From contig CACHCL010000001.1 of assembly GCA_902578315.1 (NCBI GenBank), positions 186,001-250,000 on the forward strand: a stretch of DNA of 64,000 bases. Reading direction: 5' to 3'. The DNA comes from an uncultured Pelagibacteraceae bacterium (GTDB taxonomy: Bacteria; Pseudomonadota; Alphaproteobacteria; Pelagibacterales; Pelagibacteraceae). The notes below the pieces were generated by a model that had not been told where the DNA came from, ran no database searches, and was given only the letters and a program-made list of their open reading frames with translations. Positions 1 through 13,743 of the stretch are shown here, piece after piece (position 1 is the stretch's first letter; the number at the start of each line of letters is the position of its first letter). A program made the translations under genes and the position numbers.

Positions 1-4157
<4,157 letters not shown>

Positions 4158-4208
4158 AAACAAAATTAATAACAGATTAATATTAAATTTATATCTAAAA
4201 TATTAAAA

Positions 4209-5132
4209 TTATGCGTTAACTGCTAATTTTATTTGCTGCGAAGTTACTCTTTTTTTTGAAATGGCGATTTCTTTAATTTCAGCAATTGAGAATGCTGCAT
4301 CGGTTAAAAATAATTTTCTTAAAAACATATTAGTTAATTGGTGTCCGCCTTGATTACATGAAACTTTCCCTAAAACTCTATATCCAGATAGCATGAAATC
4401 TCCTGCTAAATCTAGAATTTTATGGTTTACAAATTCATTTTCATTTCTCAAACCGCCTTCATTAAGAATTTTGTTTTTATCAACTACAATTGCGTTATCT
4501 AGAGATCCACCTTTTGCTAAGCCATTTTTTTTTATTTTTTCAATATCATCATACAAACAAAAAGTTCTAGATTCATAAATATCAATTAGATTATCATTTT
4601 GAAAGTTAACAAGATTATTTTGTTCACCTATAATTTTATTTTCATATTTAAGATTAAAATCTACTTCAAAATAGTCACTTGGTTGTATATAAATATTTCT
4701 TTCACCATCAGTTAGTTTTACTGTCTCAGAAATTTTTAAATATTTTCTCTTTTTCTGCAAGCTTTTAAGTTCAATATTTTGAAGAACGTTTATAAACTCT
4801 TTGGCTGAACCGTCCATAATCGGAACTTCCTCGCAATCAATTTCTACGATCGCATTATCAATACCTTTTATAAATAGAGCTGCAAGTAAATGTTCTACTG
4901 TCGAAACTTTAACCCCGTGTTTATTTTCTAAAGTAGTACACAATCTAGCAGAAGAAACTTGATCATAAGTAGCCTTAACTTCAAAGTTTTTGTTTAAGTC
5001 TATCCTTTTAAATACAATTCCTTGGTCTTCGTTTGCTGGAAGAATTTTAATGTGAGATTTTTTTCCAGTGTGAAGGCCTATTCCCTGAAAACTCACTGAC
5101 TGTCCAATTGTTTGTTGATAAATTTCTAACAT
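4209..5132 (-). CDS. lpxC: UDP-3-O-acyl-N-acetylglucosamine deacetylase LpxC
   Basis: Zinc enzyme that catalyses the first committed step of lipid A synthesis in the cytoplasm. It has 307 residues, the normal length. Catalytic and metal residues are visible: STVEHLLAAL (Glu80 and His81), then VNHKILDLAGD (His and Asp zinc ligands) and GGHQLTN (catalytic His). The presence of lpxC together with lgt and bamD shows a lipid A-containing outer membrane. It is separated from ftsA by 67 bases, one of the larger gaps in this cluster and the place where ftsZ normally sits in relatives, so a separate promoter there is possible although I could not define a convincing one. Confidence 0.97.
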   Translation of the reverse strand: MLEIYQQTIGQSVSFQGIGLHTGKKSHIKILPANEDQGIVFKRIDLNKNFEVKATYDQVSSARLCTTLENKHGVKVSTVEHLLAALFIKGIDNAIVEIDCEEVPIMDGSAKEFINVLQNIELKSLQKKRKYLKISETVKLTDGERNIYIQPSDYFEVDFNLKYENKIIGEQNNLVNFQNDNLIDIYESRTFCLYDDIEKIKKNGLAKGGSLDNAIVVDKNKILNEGGLRNENEFVNHKILDLAGDFMLSGYRVLGKVSCNQGGHQLTNMFLRKLFLTDAAFSIAEIKEIAISKKRVTSQQIKLAVNA

Positions 5133-5199
5133 TCAAAACGTTATACATAATTATCAACTAGCACTTAAAACAACTAATGTTTCTGAAAATAACAAATAT

Positions 5200-6387
5200 T
5201 TAGTTAAAAAAATCAAAGATTTTTGAAATTATTGTCTTTTTTTCTTGAACCACTGGAATCGCTTCTTTGTTCCACCCATATTGAACAACTTTATTTAAAT
5301 TTGTATAAAAGGTTTCAGGTTTGAAATTTTCTAAGAAAATTAGTTCATAATTCTCTCTATAAGAAAAAGATTGGTTATAACTACTTTTAAAATTCTTAGT
5401 ATTTATTTTATCATTTAATTTCAAAAAGATAGGAACGGTCTGTTTTAAAAAACTTTTTAGGTTAATATTATTGAAAAGTATTATATCGGCTATTTCTTGT
5501 ATCCTGGCCTCAGCAATATCTATAATATGACTTTTTTTTATTTTTCTAAAGCTCTGATTTTGGAAAAATTTTTTTTCTAAAAAACTTTCACTATCAAAAT
5601 TATTAAAATTTGAGTCTTGAAGAATATTTTTTATATCTTCTATTTTTAAACCAACAACCTTGGAAATATCATTTAAAACTAAATCTGAGCCAAATTTAAA
5701 ATCTTGAGTATATTTTAATGCAGAATTTTCAAAATAAACGATTTGGGAATTTTTTTTATTAACTTTCACTTGAATAAAAGTATTTAGATTTGGATTTTCA
5801 TTTATAATATTTACTCCTTCAATAAAATTCTTTGACAATATTTTTTTCAGTCTTAAATTACATTTATTCAATATTTTTTCTAAATTATTATAATCATTAT
5901 TATTGATAAGAAAAAAAGATAATTCATGAGAGTAAATATTTCCAAATAAACCTATGGGTAAATTATCTAATACTTTTTCATCTAAAAAAAAATTTGAATT
6001 AAAAATATGTATTATTTTTTTTTTATCTTCAGTTTCTTGAATTTTTGATTTAAGAGAATTGAGTAAATAAGTTATATTTTCTTTTAGCAATTGAGAACGA
6101 TTCAATTTTTTGAACCCTGAAAAGTTGATTGTTGAACAATCTAGATTATTTAAAACTATTACTGCCTCTTTAAAAATAAGATTTAATTTTTTTTCAGCAG
6201 CAAGAATATTTTTTTTAAAAATATTTAAGATTAGATCATGGTCAAATATCTTATAATTATCTATTCCCTGAATAGGAGTAGAATAGTGATATAGTAATTT
6301 ATAATCGTAATCCTCTTCATCATTTACAAAAAAAATAAATTTTGATGCATTGATTTCAACAAAAAGAGTTGGAGAATTGTTTTTCAT
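5200..6387 (-). CDS. ftsA: Cell division protein FtsA, divergent
   Basis: FtsA normally tethers FtsZ to the inner membrane and recruits later division proteins. This 395-residue protein is identified by position between ftsQ and lpxC, by NLPIGLFG followed by a strand (near residue 143, like the PxGLxG of subdomain 1C), by FGSDLVLNDIS (near 232), by an IAEARIQEIAD helix (near 291), and by a C-terminal amphipathic stretch ISKIFDFF like the membrane-targeting helix. The three ATP-binding motifs of the actin fold are not recognisable: the first strand reads LFVEINASKF instead of a DxGT pattern, the phosphate-2 loop reads FIQVKVNKKN without DxGG, and the adenosine loop reads VPIFLKLND without GG. 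It starts 3 bases after ftsQ. It may be a non-hydrolysing scaffold. Confidence 0.82.
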   Translation of the reverse strand: MKNNSPTLFVEINASKFIFFVNDEEDYDYKLLYHYSTPIQGIDNYKIFDHDLILNIFKKNILAAEKKLNLIFKEAVIVLNNLDCSTINFSGFKKLNRSQLLKENITYLLNSLKSKIQETEDKKKIIHIFNSNFFLDEKVLDNLPIGLFGNIYSHELSFFLINNNDYNNLEKILNKCNLRLKKILSKNFIEGVNIINENPNLNTFIQVKVNKKNSQIVYFENSALKYTQDFKFGSDLVLNDISKVVGLKIEDIKNILQDSNFNNFDSESFLEKKFFQNQSFRKIKKSHIIDIAEARIQEIADIILFNNINLKSFLKQTVPIFLKLNDKINTKNFKSSYNQSFSYRENYELIFLENFKPETFYTNLNKVVQYGWNKEAIPVVQEKKTIISKIFDFFN

Positions 6388-6390
6388 AAC

Positions 6391-7050
6391 CTATTTTAAG
6401 ATAAGTTGTTCACTTATTCTATAATCAAAAGTTTGATATTTATTAAAATTTTGTTGGTCTTTTAAAGCTAAGAAATTTTTAAGGCTTTTTAAATAATTTT
6501 TTGTTGGTAACTTTATTAATTGATTCTTTTTTGTAACTAAATCCCATCTTCGTGATTCAAAATGATAAAATGCTTTAATATTTTTAATAGGAAAGTCTAT
6601 TTCTTTTAAATTGTAATAAAATTTTTTAAAACTATCTTTGTCGCCAAATACTTGTGGTAAATTTTCAAATTTTTTAAGATAAAAATAACTTATAACATCG
6701 TTATCGTCAGTAAAATATTTTTTTTGTCTTTTATTATGTAAAATAGCAACGGGTTTTTTTTCAAATATTTTTACTTTAATTTTGTTAGGGTAAATTCTTT
6801 TTATTTCAAAACCTCTAACAAGTTCTAATTCCTTTAATTTATTTTCAATTTTTTTTTTATCAGTTAGAAAAATATTACTATCCAATAAAAAATATAGTTT
6901 TTTAGAAATTATTTTTTCATCTAATAAGTGATTGTTTTTAATAACTATTTTTTTTATATTGAAAATTGATAAACTTAAAAACCTATCTTTCGTGATATAT
7001 GTGCTTAATAGTAAAATTAAGAGAGGTGCAATTAAATATTTTCTCTTCAT
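6391..7050 (-). CDS. ftsQ: Cell division protein FtsQ
   Basis: Bitopic inner-membrane protein that links cytoplasmic and periplasmic parts of the divisome, working with FtsL and FtsB. It has 219 residues, somewhat shorter than many homologues. There is a very short cytoplasmic tail, one transmembrane segment (about residues 4-18), then a POTRA-like domain beginning FNIKKIVIKNNHLLDEKII and containing VRGFEIKRIYPNKIKVKIFEKKPVA, which matches the conserved end of POTRA in FtsQ. The start overlaps the ddl stop by 4 bases (ATGA type), indicating translational coupling. The order ddl-ftsQ-ftsA is classic. Confidence 0.93.
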   Translation of the reverse strand: MKRKYLIAPLLILLLSTYITKDRFLSLSIFNIKKIVIKNNHLLDEKIISKKLYFLLDSNIFLTDKKKIENKLKELELVRGFEIKRIYPNKIKVKIFEKKPVAILHNKRQKKYFTDDNDVISYFYLKKFENLPQVFGDKDSFKKFYYNLKEIDFPIKNIKAFYHFESRRWDLVTKKNQLIKLPTKNYLKSLKNFLALKDQQNFNKYQTFDYRISEQLILK

Positions 7051-7985
7051 CTATTAATACTAGCGTCGAGTAAAATTTTTTCTACTAAACTAGAAAATGA
7101 AATTCCATAAAAACTTGCTATTTCCGGCACCAATGATAGATTTGTCATCCCTGGTTGTGTGTTAATTTCAAGAAGATAAAATTTATTTTTAAAGAATTTA
7201 AAATCTGTTCTTGTCACACCTTTACATTCTAAGGCATCATGGGCTCGTTTAGCTAATTTCAAAACTTTCAAATAGTTCATCTTTTTAAGCCTCGCCGGCA
7301 TAAGATGTTTTGTTTTTGCAGACTTTGTGTATTTTGCTTTATAATCATAAAAAGATCTTTTTGGAACTAATTCAATGGCTCCAAGTGGAGTTCCATTTAT
7401 AACTGCTACTTGGATTTCTTGTCCACCTATAAATTTTTCAAATATTAATTCATTGTATGTTTTAAACAACAATTTTGTAAATCTAAAAAGTTGATCATAA
7501 TTTTGAGATATTTTTACACCAAGACTAGAGCCTTCATTTGATGGTTTGATTACAACTGGAAAATTAATTTTTTTTTTTTTAAAAAGAGATTTAAGTATTT
7601 TTCTACTAAATTTTTTTTTATTCAATGAGAAATATGATGGTGTTAAAATCTTATTTTTTATAAATATTTCTTTTGAGATAATCTTATTCATTGAATTATA
7701 AGAACTTACAACGCCAGAGTGTGTGTAAGGGATTTTAAGATATTCAAAGTAGCTTTGTGCTATTCCATCTTCTCCATTCTTTCCATGTAAAGCGTTAAAG
7801 ATTACATCTGTATTTTTTTTGTTTATTAAATTAAGGTTTTTAAATTTTGGATCAAAGGTAGACACAGTATAATTTTTTTTTTTTAATGCTGCTATACATG
7901 CCTTTCCACTGTTAAGACTTACCTCTCTTTCCCCAGAGGTACCTCCCAAAACAACCAAAACTCTTTTAAATTTTTTTTTATTCAC
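7047..7985 (-). CDS. ddl: D-alanine--D-alanine ligase
   Basis: ATP-grasp enzyme that makes the D-Ala-D-Ala dipeptide for peptidoglycan. It has 312 residues. Motifs include VLGGTSGEREVSL at the N-terminus, PSNEGSSLGV in the ATP-grasp loop, and TRTDFKF with LLEINTQPGMT, which carries the metal-binding residues. The chosen start is a GTG at 7985, overlapping murB by 8 bases; no nearby in-frame ATG fits better. The coding strand contains an unbroken run of 13 A (plus-strand T at 7568-7580) in an Lys-rich loop, a candidate slippage site. It belongs to the dcw operon. Confidence 0.96.
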   Translation of the reverse strand: MNKKKFKRVLVVLGGTSGEREVSLNSGKACIAALKKKNYTVSTFDPKFKNLNLINKKNTDVIFNALHGKNGEDGIAQSYFEYLKIPYTHSGVVSSYNSMNKIISKEIFIKNKILTPSYFSLNKKKFSRKILKSLFKKKKINFPVVIKPSNEGSSLGVKISQNYDQLFRFTKLLFKTYNELIFEKFIGGQEIQVAVINGTPLGAIELVPKRSFYDYKAKYTKSAKTKHLMPARLKKMNYLKVLKLAKRAHDALECKGVTRTDFKFFKNKFYLLEINTQPGMTNLSLVPEIASFYGISFSSLVEKILLDASINR

Positions 7986-8883
7986 CTATAATTTTTATTT
8001 CAAGTTCAAGATCTATTCCTATTTTTTTACTTACTGCCTCTTTAACTCTATAAATTAATCGCTCTATATCAGCTGATTTTGCCTTTCCATTATTTACGAA
8101 GAAGTTGGAATGTTTTTGTGAAATTATCGCATCACCTTCTTTAAATTTATCACATCCGGCCTCTTTAATTAACTCCCAAGCTTGTTTTCCAGGAATTTTA
8201 TTTTTAAAAGTGCTACCACAAGTCTTAATCTGACTGGGTTGAGACAATTTTTTTTTTTTAATTAATTCATTTTGTAATTTTTCAATTTTATCTTTGGAGT
8301 CGACTCTTCCTCTTAATTTAACTGAAGTAATGATTAAATTTTCTGATAAACTTGTGCCTCTGTAATAAAATTCCAATTCTTCACGTTTTATCTCTCTCTC
8401 TTGAGCAATATTTATGTCGATTACTTTTAAAGAAATTAAAACTTTTGAAATATCATACCCATAACAACCACTGTTCATAATTACAGCTCCTCCAATTGAA
8501 CCGGGTATACATGAGAGAAATTCAAAGTTACTTATTCCATTATTTTTTGCAAAATCAGATAATTTACGATCAAGTAATGCAGAACCGGCCTCAATAACAT
8601 CATCTTTAATTAATTTAATTCCTGAAAAGCCTAGGCCAAGCTTAATTACAACTCCTTTAACTCCATTATCCCTTATAAGAGTATTTGAGCCTGCACCTAT
8701 AATTGTAATTTTATAATTATCTTTTTTATTTTCTTTAAGAAATTCAATCAATTCCTCTTTATTTTTTGGTTTGAATAAGTACTCTGCGGGTCCGCCTAAG
8801 TTAAACCAACTATAATTTGAAAGTTTAATGTTATGAGTTATGCTATTACTAAATTTTTTAGTAAATTTTTGGTTTATGGTCAT
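7978..8883 (-). CDS. murB: UDP-N-acetylenolpyruvoylglucosamine reductase MurB
   Basis: FAD enzyme that reduces the enolpyruvyl group to give UDP-MurNAc, the second committed step of peptidoglycan synthesis. It has 301 residues. The FAD domain shows NLGGPAEYLF and GAGSNTLIRD; the FLSCIPGSIGGAVIMNSG segment and YRGTSL are typical; KTCGSTFKN contains the catalytic Ser; the C-terminal Glu lies in GIDLELEIKI. It overlaps murC by 4 bases and ddl by 8, consistent with coupled translation. A run of 12 A on the coding strand (plus-strand 8248-8259) falls in a Lys stretch. Confidence 0.97.
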   Translation of the reverse strand: MTINQKFTKKFSNSITHNIKLSNYSWFNLGGPAEYLFKPKNKEELIEFLKENKKDNYKITIIGAGSNTLIRDNGVKGVVIKLGLGFSGIKLIKDDVIEAGSALLDRKLSDFAKNNGISNFEFLSCIPGSIGGAVIMNSGCYGYDISKVLISLKVIDINIAQEREIKREELEFYYRGTSLSENLIITSVKLRGRVDSKDKIEKLQNELIKKKKLSQPSQIKTCGSTFKNKIPGKQAWELIKEAGCDKFKEGDAIISQKHSNFFVNNGKAKSADIERLIYRVKEAVSKKIGIDLELEIKIIGE

Positions 8884-10277
8884 AAAGTATTTTTAATTTC
8901 ACCCATCCATTTAGATATTGATCCTGCTCCCATCCCAATTATTATCTCATTGCTTATAAGATTTTTCCTCAAAAATTTAGCAATTTCTAAGTAGTCTTTA
9001 ATTGCAATAACCTGAGTATTAGATGATTTAGATATTAAATTAGCAAAATTAATTTGATTAAATTGAAGATTTTTTTTTTCACCTGCGGCATATATAGGGC
9101 AAAGCAAAACTAAATCTGATTTTGAAAAAGATGCTGCAAATTCTTTTTTTAAAGAAAGAACTCTAGAATATCGGTGTGGTTCAAATATAGATATAATTTT
9201 TCTTTTTTTGTATGCTTTCTTGACGCCATCTAAGATTGAAGCTATCTCCGTTGGGTGATGAGCATAATCATCATAAAAATCATTTAAATCTTTTGAAAAT
9301 ATTTTTGTCATTCTTCGTTGAACTCCAGTAAATTTTTTAAGAGATTTTTTAATAATATTATGTTCTACGCCCAAATTAAGGCAGACTGTCACTGCCGCAG
9401 CAGCATTAAGCACATTGTGCTTGCCTAGTAATCTTAGCTGGATATTTTTTACCTTTTTATTTTTTTTCTTTAAATCTTTATAGTTTAGATCAAAAATTGA
9501 ATGATTGGTTTTATATCTAATATTTGAAATTCTATATTGAGCATTTGAACTTTGACCATAAGTTAAAATATTTTTGTTTTTAATTTTGCTAAATATTTTT
9601 TTTATATTCACATTATCAATACATATTATAGATTTTCCAGTTGGGGGCGTTTTTTCTATAAATCTTATAAAAGAATTTTCCAAATTTTTAAAATTTTTAT
9701 AATAGTCAATATGCTCATAATCTATATTTGTAACAATTGAATAATTAATAGGTAGCTTTAAAAAGCTTCCATCTGACTCATCCGCTTCTAAAATTGACCA
9801 TTCTCCTTTTCCTAATTTTGCATTACTGTTGAGTGAATTTATTACTCCGCCATTTATAATTGTGGGATCAAGTTTTTGGTCAGAAAGAATTTTTGAAACT
9901 AGTGAAGTTGTAGTTGTTTTGCCATGGGATCCAGTAATTATTATATTTTTTTTCAGTGATACAACATCTGCAAGAACTTCAGCTCTTGAATAAATTGGTA
10001 TTCTTTTCTTTTTTGCGTGTTTAATTTCAATATTCTTATCTTTAATTGCTGATGATCGGACTATAATTGTTGAATTTTTTAAATTTCTTTCAGAGTGGCC
10101 AATAAAAATTTTAATACCTGCATTTGTGCAACTTATTGTATTTTTGTTTTTACTTTGATCGCTTCCTTGAATTTTAAATCCCATATTTTTCATAATTTGA
10201 GCTAAGCCACTCATACCAATACCGCCAATGCCAATAAAATGGATAATTTCTTTTTGACCTAAGTTAATTTTTTTCAT
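8880..10277 (-). CDS. murC: UDP-N-acetylmuramate--L-alanine ligase MurC
   Basis: Mur ligase that adds L-Ala to UDP-MurNAc in the cytoplasm. It has 465 residues from the ATG at 10277, which is preferred to a TTG one codon upstream. The N-terminal Rossmann domain shows HFIGIGGIGMSGLA, the ATP loop GSHGKTTTTS, the central domain ILEADESDGSF and NIDYEHIDYY, and the C-terminal domain DDYAHHPTEI and EPHRYSR. The 14-base overlap with murG and 4-base overlap with murB fit an operon read from mraZ. Confidence 0.98.
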   Translation of the reverse strand: MKKINLGQKEIIHFIGIGGIGMSGLAQIMKNMGFKIQGSDQSKNKNTISCTNAGIKIFIGHSERNLKNSTIIVRSSAIKDKNIEIKHAKKKRIPIYSRAEVLADVVSLKKNIIITGSHGKTTTTSLVSKILSDQKLDPTIINGGVINSLNSNAKLGKGEWSILEADESDGSFLKLPINYSIVTNIDYEHIDYYKNFKNLENSFIRFIEKTPPTGKSIICIDNVNIKKIFSKIKNKNILTYGQSSNAQYRISNIRYKTNHSIFDLNYKDLKKKNKKVKNIQLRLLGKHNVLNAAAAVTVCLNLGVEHNIIKKSLKKFTGVQRRMTKIFSKDLNDFYDDYAHHPTEIASILDGVKKAYKKRKIISIFEPHRYSRVLSLKKEFAASFSKSDLVLLCPIYAAGEKKNLQFNQINFANLISKSSNTQVIAIKDYLEIAKFLRKNLISNEIIIGMGAGSISKWMGEIKNTL

Positions 10278-11358
10278 CAAAAATTTTTTCTAATACTCGA
10301 TTAATATTTTCGTAGACATTTTTGTCAGAATATTGGCTCTGGCGAGATATAATATCATCTAATAGAGATTTATTCTTATATATATCGTTTAAAAGTGAAT
10401 AAAGCTTATTGTTTAAATCTTTTTCTTCAATAAGAAAAGTTAATTTTTTTTTTTGATAATAAAGAGCATTCTTAAATTGATGGTTGTCTGCAGAGGTTGG
10501 TAGTGGAACTGATATAAAGGGGATTTTGGCATTTGTGAGTTCTGCTAACATAGATGATCCCGATCTAGTAATTGCTAAGTTAACTTTTGAGAAGAAATAT
10601 ATTAAATTATCACTAAAATTAAAAACCTCATATTCAATATTAGTTTTATCGTAAAAACTTTTTAAATATTCATTTTGACTAGGTGTGCAATGTTGGAAAA
10701 TTTTTAAATTTATTCCACGATCAGAGCAATTTTTGAATATATTTGGAAGTATCTCAGCAAAAATTTTTGCTGCTTGACTACCGCCTAGAACTAATATGTT
10801 TAATTTTTTTACATCAAACTTATTATTTTTGCCAGAAAAATTAATAATTTCTTTTTTAATTATATTTCCTATTTCCAAAATTTTATTTTGATATTTTTGT
10901 GGTATCCCTTCAAGCTGTATATTTGAAACTAGTATTTTACTTGAGAGAGGTAGTAAATATTTATTGGCTTTTCCAATGATTGAATTATTTTCATAGATTA
11001 TAAATTTTATTCTTAGAATATAAGCGGCTAAACTAATTGGAAATGATGCATAGCCACCCATCCCAATAATAATTTCAGGTCTATTAAAAATTAGAAAAAT
11101 TAAAGATCTTAAAATTGAGTAAGAGATAAAAACTGATGAAAAGAGAAATAATAAAATAGAATTTGAAACTAATGGTGATGAAGGCAGTATAGAAATTTTA
11201 AAAGTTTTTACTTTTTCTAAATATTTGAACCCTCTTTTATCGGTCACAATTTCAACTTTAAAATTCATATTTGTTAAATGTTCTGCTAGATTAATACCTG
11301 GAAAAACGTGACCGCCGGTTCCGCCAGCCGCAATTATAATATTTTTTTGTTTAATCAT
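10264..11358 (-). CDS. murG: Lipid II synthase MurG (UDP-GlcNAc transferase)
   Basis: Membrane-associated GT-B glycosyltransferase that adds GlcNAc to lipid I on the inner face of the cytoplasmic membrane. It has 364 residues. The N-terminal AGGTGGHVFPG loop, a hydrophobic membrane-contact patch around residues 68-90, GMGGYASFP, the second-domain LVLGGSQAAK and the donor-binding segment ITRSGSSMLAEL followed by PLPTSADNHQ are all present. It overlaps ftsW by 8 bases and murC by 14. Confidence 0.97.
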   Translation of the reverse strand: MIKQKNIIIAAGGTGGHVFPGINLAEHLTNMNFKVEIVTDKRGFKYLEKVKTFKISILPSSPLVSNSILLFLFSSVFISYSILRSLIFLIFNRPEIIIGMGGYASFPISLAAYILRIKFIIYENNSIIGKANKYLLPLSSKILVSNIQLEGIPQKYQNKILEIGNIIKKEIINFSGKNNKFDVKKLNILVLGGSQAAKIFAEILPNIFKNCSDRGINLKIFQHCTPSQNEYLKSFYDKTNIEYEVFNFSDNLIYFFSKVNLAITRSGSSMLAELTNAKIPFISVPLPTSADNHQFKNALYYQKKKLTFLIEEKDLNNKLYSLLNDIYKNKSLLDDIISRQSQYSDKNVYENINRVLEKIFDEKN

Positions 11359-12478
11359 ATAAATAATTTTTATCTTTTGTGTAATTTAAAATTATTCCTG
11401 CTAATATCGCACTACCAATTAATGATGATCCACCATAACTTAAAAATGGCAGAGTCATTCCAGTAGTAGGAATTAAACTTGTATTAACGCCAACATGTAT
11501 AAATGTTTGAAATATAAGTAGTGTAGCTAAACCACATAACGAAATTTTAACAAGCCGATCGTCTTGATTAATACAATTTTTAATTATTCTGAAAGAAATG
11601 TAAAGAAATATAAAAATGATAAAAGTTGAAATAATTGAACCATACTCTTCAGATATTACCGCAATAATATAATCTGTGTGGGCTTCAGGAACTCTTTCTT
11701 TCAAAATTCCTTCTCCCATTCCTTGGCCAGTTAAACCGCCAAGTTTAATTGCGTCTAAAGCTGAAGATGATTGAAACTTGTCTCCAGTATCAGGGTCAAT
11801 AAATGATATTAAACGATTTATTATATAACCAAATTTTTCTGGTAGTAAAATTAACAAAGAACTCAAAGAAATCAAAAAAATTATAAAAAAAATAAATATA
11901 TGTAATAAACTGACTCCGGAGACGAAAACTGTAGCAACCCAAGTAAAAAAAATTAAAACTGTTTGGCCGAGATCAGGTTGATCAATTAAAAGAATTACTA
12001 CTAAAGACAATAACGAAAAACTAACTAAATATCGCAATTGTGAACTCTTCAATTTATTAAATGTTAAAACTTTAACTGTAGCTAAAATAAAAAATGGCTT
12101 TAAAATTTCAATTGGTTGTAATCTAAAAAAATAAAAGTCTAACCATCTTTTAGCTCCTTTTACTTCTATGCCAATTAGAGGCACTAATGCCAAAAGAAAA
12201 AAAGTAAAAATAAATATAGGAATTATAATTTTTTGTAAAAGTGAAGTTTCTATAATTGAAATAATTATCATTATTGTAAGCGCCAAAAGTGTAAAGATAA
12301 AATGCTTTGAAAAGAAAAAATAATAATCCCTGTTTAATCTCTCACCCGCTAATGATGAAGTAGATGAAAAAGAAAAAAATAAACCTAAACAAAATAATAC
12401 GATAAAGCTTAAGAATATCTTTTTATCAATATTTCGCCAATAATTTGAAAATTTTAGTTTAAATATATTTTCTTGCAT
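11351..12478 (-). CDS. ftsW: SEDS-family septal peptidoglycan polymerase FtsW
   Basis: Polytopic membrane protein that polymerises glycan strands at the septum together with the transpeptidase FtsI. It has 375 residues with about ten hydrophobic segments. Diagnostic SEDS motifs include the large-loop region GQGMGEGILKERVPEAHTD followed by ISEEYG, and the C-terminal PFLSYGGSSLIG. Its place between murD and murG is conserved. It overlaps murD by 20 bases. In this setting it is FtsW rather than RodA, which normally lies with mrdA/mreB. Confidence 0.95.
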   Translation of the reverse strand: MQENIFKLKFSNYWRNIDKKIFLSFIVLFCLGLFFSFSSTSSLAGERLNRDYYFFFSKHFIFTLLALTIMIIISIIETSLLQKIIIPIFIFTFFLLALVPLIGIEVKGAKRWLDFYFFRLQPIEILKPFFILATVKVLTFNKLKSSQLRYLVSFSLLSLVVILLIDQPDLGQTVLIFFTWVATVFVSGVSLLHIFIFFIIFLISLSSLLILLPEKFGYIINRLISFIDPDTGDKFQSSSALDAIKLGGLTGQGMGEGILKERVPEAHTDYIIAVISEEYGSIISTFIIFIFLYISFRIIKNCINQDDRLVKISLCGLATLLIFQTFIHVGVNTSLIPTTGMTLPFLSYGGSSLIGSAILAGIILNYTKDKNYLYD

Positions 12479-13742
12479 AAAATTTACTCAATCTTTTAAA
12501 TTCTTCACCTCTTTTTTCAAAATTGGTAAACTGATCATAAGAAGCAGAGGCAGGGCTTAACAATATCGTATTTCTTTTTTTTCTTAATAATTTTGTGTCT
12601 TTAAGGATTTTTAAAAGTGAATTGTTGATATTTTTAGTAACACAAAAACTTACTTTTTTTTGTAATTGTTTTTTGAAAAAATTTGTATTTTTTCCGACAA
12701 TATAAGATTTAATAATATTATTTTTGATTTTTGCAAAATTAAATTTATCATTTTTTTTTGGTAGTCCACCTACTATCCAAAAAATATTTTTTGAGCTTTT
12801 TAACGCAAATTTAGTTGATTGAAATGATGTTGCCTTAGAATCATTAATAAAAAGATAGTTTTTTTTTCTTAAGAAAATTTCGTATCTATGTGGTAAACCT
12901 TTAAATGAGTTTAAGGTTTTTAAAAAGGATTTTTCTTTTATTTTTAAAATTTTAGATAAATTAAAAACAAATGACATATTTTCATCATTTATTTCCATTT
13001 TAAGATAAGAGTTATTTAATTTATTTTTAATTTTAAAATAATTTTTTATTTTGGGAACAACTAATTTGCCTAAATATTTTTTTTTTTTAAAATGCGATAT
13101 TAATTTTTTATTTATAAAAGAGTATTGTTTTTTTTTCTGGAGTTCAAAAATTTTTAACTTAGCTGCTATATAATTATTTAAGTTTCCATGCCAATCAATG
13201 TGATCATTACTTATATTCAATAGTGCGGCGTAATCGGGACAAACAAATTTAGAATGTGCAAGTTGGAAGGATGATGCCTCAATAATTAAAAAAGACCTTT
13301 TGTTCATTTTTAAGTTTAATATTGGTGTTCCTATATTCCCGCCTAAAAGGGATTTAAAACCGTTTCTTCTAAGCAGATGGTGAATAATTTTACAAGTAGT
13401 TGATTTACCATTGGTTCCAGTCACTACAATTGTTTTAAAAAAATTTTTGAGCAAAAATATTAAGTCTAAATCTGTAATTATTTTATGTTTATATTTGTTT
13501 AGCCAATTTTTATTTGACATTTCTAAACTTATACCTGGACTTAAAACTATATAATTAACTTTTTTTAGGGTTTCTTTTAGATTTTGAGGTCTTTTTGACT
13601 TAAATAATTTTCTCTTTTTATCATCCCAGACTTGGTATCTATTAATTCTATTTTTTTTAAAAAAATTAATTACAGATTTTCCTGTTAAACCTAACCCATA
13701 AACTAAAAAAGATAGTTCTCTTAGATTTTTTATTGGAACCAT
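12459..13742 (-). CDS. murD: UDP-N-acetylmuramoylalanine--D-glutamate ligase MurD
   Basis: Mur ligase that adds D-Glu to UDP-MurNAc-L-Ala. It has 427 residues. VYGLGLTGKSV in the substrate domain, the ATP loop VTGTNGKSTT, NISNDHIDWHG with the metal-binding His, INDSKATS in the hinge and LLSPASASYDQF at the C-terminus are all characteristic. The coding strand carries a run of 12 A (plus-strand T at 13077-13088). It starts one base after mraY ends and overlaps ftsW by 20 bases. It is very Lys-rich, like its neighbours, reflecting A+T pressure rather than transfer. Confidence 0.96.
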   Translation of the reverse strand: MVPIKNLRELSFLVYGLGLTGKSVINFFKKNRINRYQVWDDKKRKLFKSKRPQNLKETLKKVNYIVLSPGISLEMSNKNWLNKYKHKIITDLDLIFLLKNFFKTIVVTGTNGKSTTCKIIHHLLRRNGFKSLLGGNIGTPILNLKMNKRSFLIIEASSFQLAHSKFVCPDYAALLNISNDHIDWHGNLNNYIAAKLKIFELQKKKQYSFINKKLISHFKKKKYLGKLVVPKIKNYFKIKNKLNNSYLKMEINDENMSFVFNLSKILKIKEKSFLKTLNSFKGLPHRYEIFLRKKNYLFINDSKATSFQSTKFALKSSKNIFWIVGGLPKKNDKFNFAKIKNNIIKSYIVGKNTNFFKKQLQKKVSFCVTKNINNSLLKILKDTKLLRKKRNTILLSPASASYDQFTNFEKRGEEFKRLSKFYARKYI

Positions 13743-13743
13743 T

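Noticed and set aside
5133-5199. Separate promoter for lpxC in the gap after ftsA
   Set aside because: Several TATAAT-like hexamers occur, but none has an acceptable -35 at proper spacing; A+T bias makes chance matches likely.
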